DNA of 44,355 bases, taken from positions 1 to 44,355 of the forward strand of contig SVPF01000021.1 of NCBI GenBank assembly GCA_015066005.1, in the 5' to 3' direction. Positions 43,692 to 44,355 of this stretch are shown here, one piece after another. Origin of the DNA: Oscillospiraceae bacterium (GTDB taxonomy: Bacteria; Bacillota; Clostridia; Oscillospirales; Acutalibacteraceae). Position 1 is the stretch's first letter. The number at the start of each line of letters is the position of its first letter. Both the position numbers and the translations under genes were made by a program. The notes below the pieces were generated by a model. It was not told where the DNA came from, searched no databases, and worked only from the letters and a program-made list of their open reading frames with translations.

Positions 43692-43720
43692 ATTATATCA
43701 TAAATAAGCGTTGCTGACAA
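43692..43720 (-). promoter_or_regulatory. Promoter of YgjV-family gene
   Basis: The minus strand reads TTGTCA (plus 43715-43720), a 17-nt spacer and TATAAT (plus 43692-43697). Confidence 0.8.
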
Positions 43721-43729
43721 CTAATAGAA

Positions 43730-43755
43730 ATCCCCACCGAGCAATCGGTGGGGAT
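43730..43755. terminator. GC-rich hairpin, terminator-like
   Basis: ATCCCCACCGA (43730-43740) pairs perfectly with TCGGTGGGGAT (43745-43755), with a GCAA loop. It has A/T flanks but no clean T run. No gene ends here, so it may remain from a lost gene. Confidence 0.5.
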
Positions 43756-44039
43756 AAATTATTTATGAATTTATGTCTTATTTTATATCTTTAATTGCAG
43801 CCTGTGCAGCGTTTAGCAAAACGCACAAAACAACTGAATAGATAAAAAAACGAGCATTTTCTAATAATGAAGATGCTCTTTTTTTATGCATTTTTTACAA
43901 ATTTAATTTTTTTGGCTTGGAGGGGTTGTTTTTTTGGCCTTTTCGCCGGCTACGAATTGAGAGGGTAATTTTTCAGACCTGTAAAAATCACCCGTTTCAA
44001 ATAACAACTGAATACACATTCGTTAGATACGTTACTTGT
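43756..44039. other. Non-coding stretch
   Basis: No ORF with a ribosome site or recognisable protein was seen on either strand. It holds one terminator-like hairpin (43852-43886) and T-rich tracts near 43880-43935, then A/T-rich sequence up to the structured region. Confidence 0.5.
43852..43886 (+). terminator. Orphan Rho-independent terminator
   Basis: GAGCATTTTC (43852-43861) pairs with GAAGATGCTC (43869-43878), 10 bp with one G-U, followed by T7. No intact plus-strand gene precedes it. Confidence 0.7.
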
Positions 44040-44040
44040 A

Positions 44041-44328
44041 TCGGGGAGACCTAAGCCGAGGTTGTAGAACCGCCAAGACCTTCCAAGCGAAGCGAGCGAA
44101 AGAGTTTTATACAACAAGAATCCAGGTTGCTCTTGGAGGTGGCAAAGACAGGTACAAGGAATAATGATACTTCCGTAACTCGCGGTCCGGCCACAATGAA
44201 GGCGGGAAGGTGAAACCCCTATGGACTTGGTTCGCAGCCGAGCGTTTAACGACTTCCCTTTGCGTTTGGGGTGTTGAGAACAAGTAAAACGCACGACCAA
44301 AGCTCAAAAGCATATTTTGAGTTTTGGT
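44041..44328 (+). ncRNA. Highly structured RNA-like region, possibly an HEARO/omega-RNA or group II intron 5' part
   Basis: From about 44040 the sequence becomes clearly richer in G+C than its surroundings and is densely self-complementary. Stems include ACCTTCCAAG (44078-44087) with CTTGGAGGT (44132-44140), GGGAAG (44204-44209) with CTTCCC (44253-44258), CTTGG (44226-44230) with CCGAG (44238-44242), GCGTTT (44242-44247) with AAACGC (44287-44292), and a 13-bp hairpin at 44297-44327. Minus-strand ORFs here look like by-products. Such RNAs precede IscB or intron-encoded proteins, which would start beyond the window. The class is a guess; that it is structured is well supported. Confidence 0.45.
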
Positions 44329-44355
44329 GGAACGAAAGTTTCAAATTTTTAGAAA

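Noticed and set aside
43950-44313. Minus-strand ORFs of 116 and 68 aa
   Set aside because: They overlap the structured RNA-like region, lack ribosome sites, and their compositions (many Arg, Ser, Cys, Pro) look like translated RNA.

Overview
The window looks like a chromosome segment from an anaerobic, probably gut-dwelling, low to medium G+C member of the Clostridia (Oscillospiraceae-like). Clues are strong AGGAGG-type ribosome binding sites, TTGACA/TATAAT promoters, lipoproteins with Gram-positive lipoboxes, a meso-diaminopimelate dehydrogenase, and sugar importer genes that lack their own ATPase. No marker in the window fixes the species.

Layout. (1) 1-4253: the 3' part of a very large repeat-built surface protein. 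(2) 4370-23534: a roughly 19 kb co-directional glycan-use cluster. It holds a sugar-binding protein with carbohydrate-binding-like domains, two permease pairs, an NHL/TPR/YIP1 membrane protein, a large DUF5696-like lipoprotein, GH36 alpha-galactosidase, an AraC regulator, a metallo-beta-lactamase-fold hydrolase, a sugar isomerase-like TIM barrel, an MGH1/GH63-like hydrolase and a GH3 beta-glucosidase. The reading is import of alpha-galactoside-bearing oligosaccharides followed by cytoplasmic breakdown. A bidirectional terminator closes it. (3) 23566-27616, minus strand: a glycerol-3-phosphate-dehydrogenase-like set (two flavoproteins and a DUF1667 protein) plus an SGNH esterase, divergent from an AraC regulator. 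A YitT-family membrane protein follows the regulator. (4) 29500-33430: an accessory island. It has a frameshifted small membrane protein, a promoter with a roughly 290-nt structured leader, a Sel1-repeat protein with a C-terminal HEPN-like RX4H motif, and a 786-bp inverted-repeat-bounded element carrying a hairpin array, a three-hairpin block and an orphan gene. (5) 33419-38746, minus strand: a SulP transporter without a STAS domain, diaminopimelate dehydrogenase, and a Crp/Fnr regulator plus NMT1/Tau-type ABC importer operon. (6) 38787-39036: tRNA-Met and tRNA-Glu with promoter and terminator. (7) 39037-40845: a second hairpin array, a four-helix-bundle pseudogene, a small pyrophosphatase-like gene, and a second element (955 bp) of the same kind as the first. 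(8) 40866-43659: a sugar O-acetyltransferase, a calcineurin-like phosphoesterase lipoprotein and a YgjV-type membrane protein. (9) 43660-44355: no coding gene, two terminator-like hairpins, and from about 44040 a G+C-richer, heavily paired, RNA-like sequence that runs to the window edge.

The strongest candidates for something undescribed are two. The first is the pair of inverted-repeat-bounded elements (32645-33430 and 39891-40845). Each carries a minus-strand orphan gene with its own promoter and an 83%-identical 65-nt block beside a covarying hairpin, and the two ends of each element stay complementary even where the elements differ. The second is the Sel1-HEPN-like gene, whose long leader is closed by a near-perfect 16-bp stem ending directly at the ribosome binding site. 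All family names rest on motifs read by eye; no database search was run.
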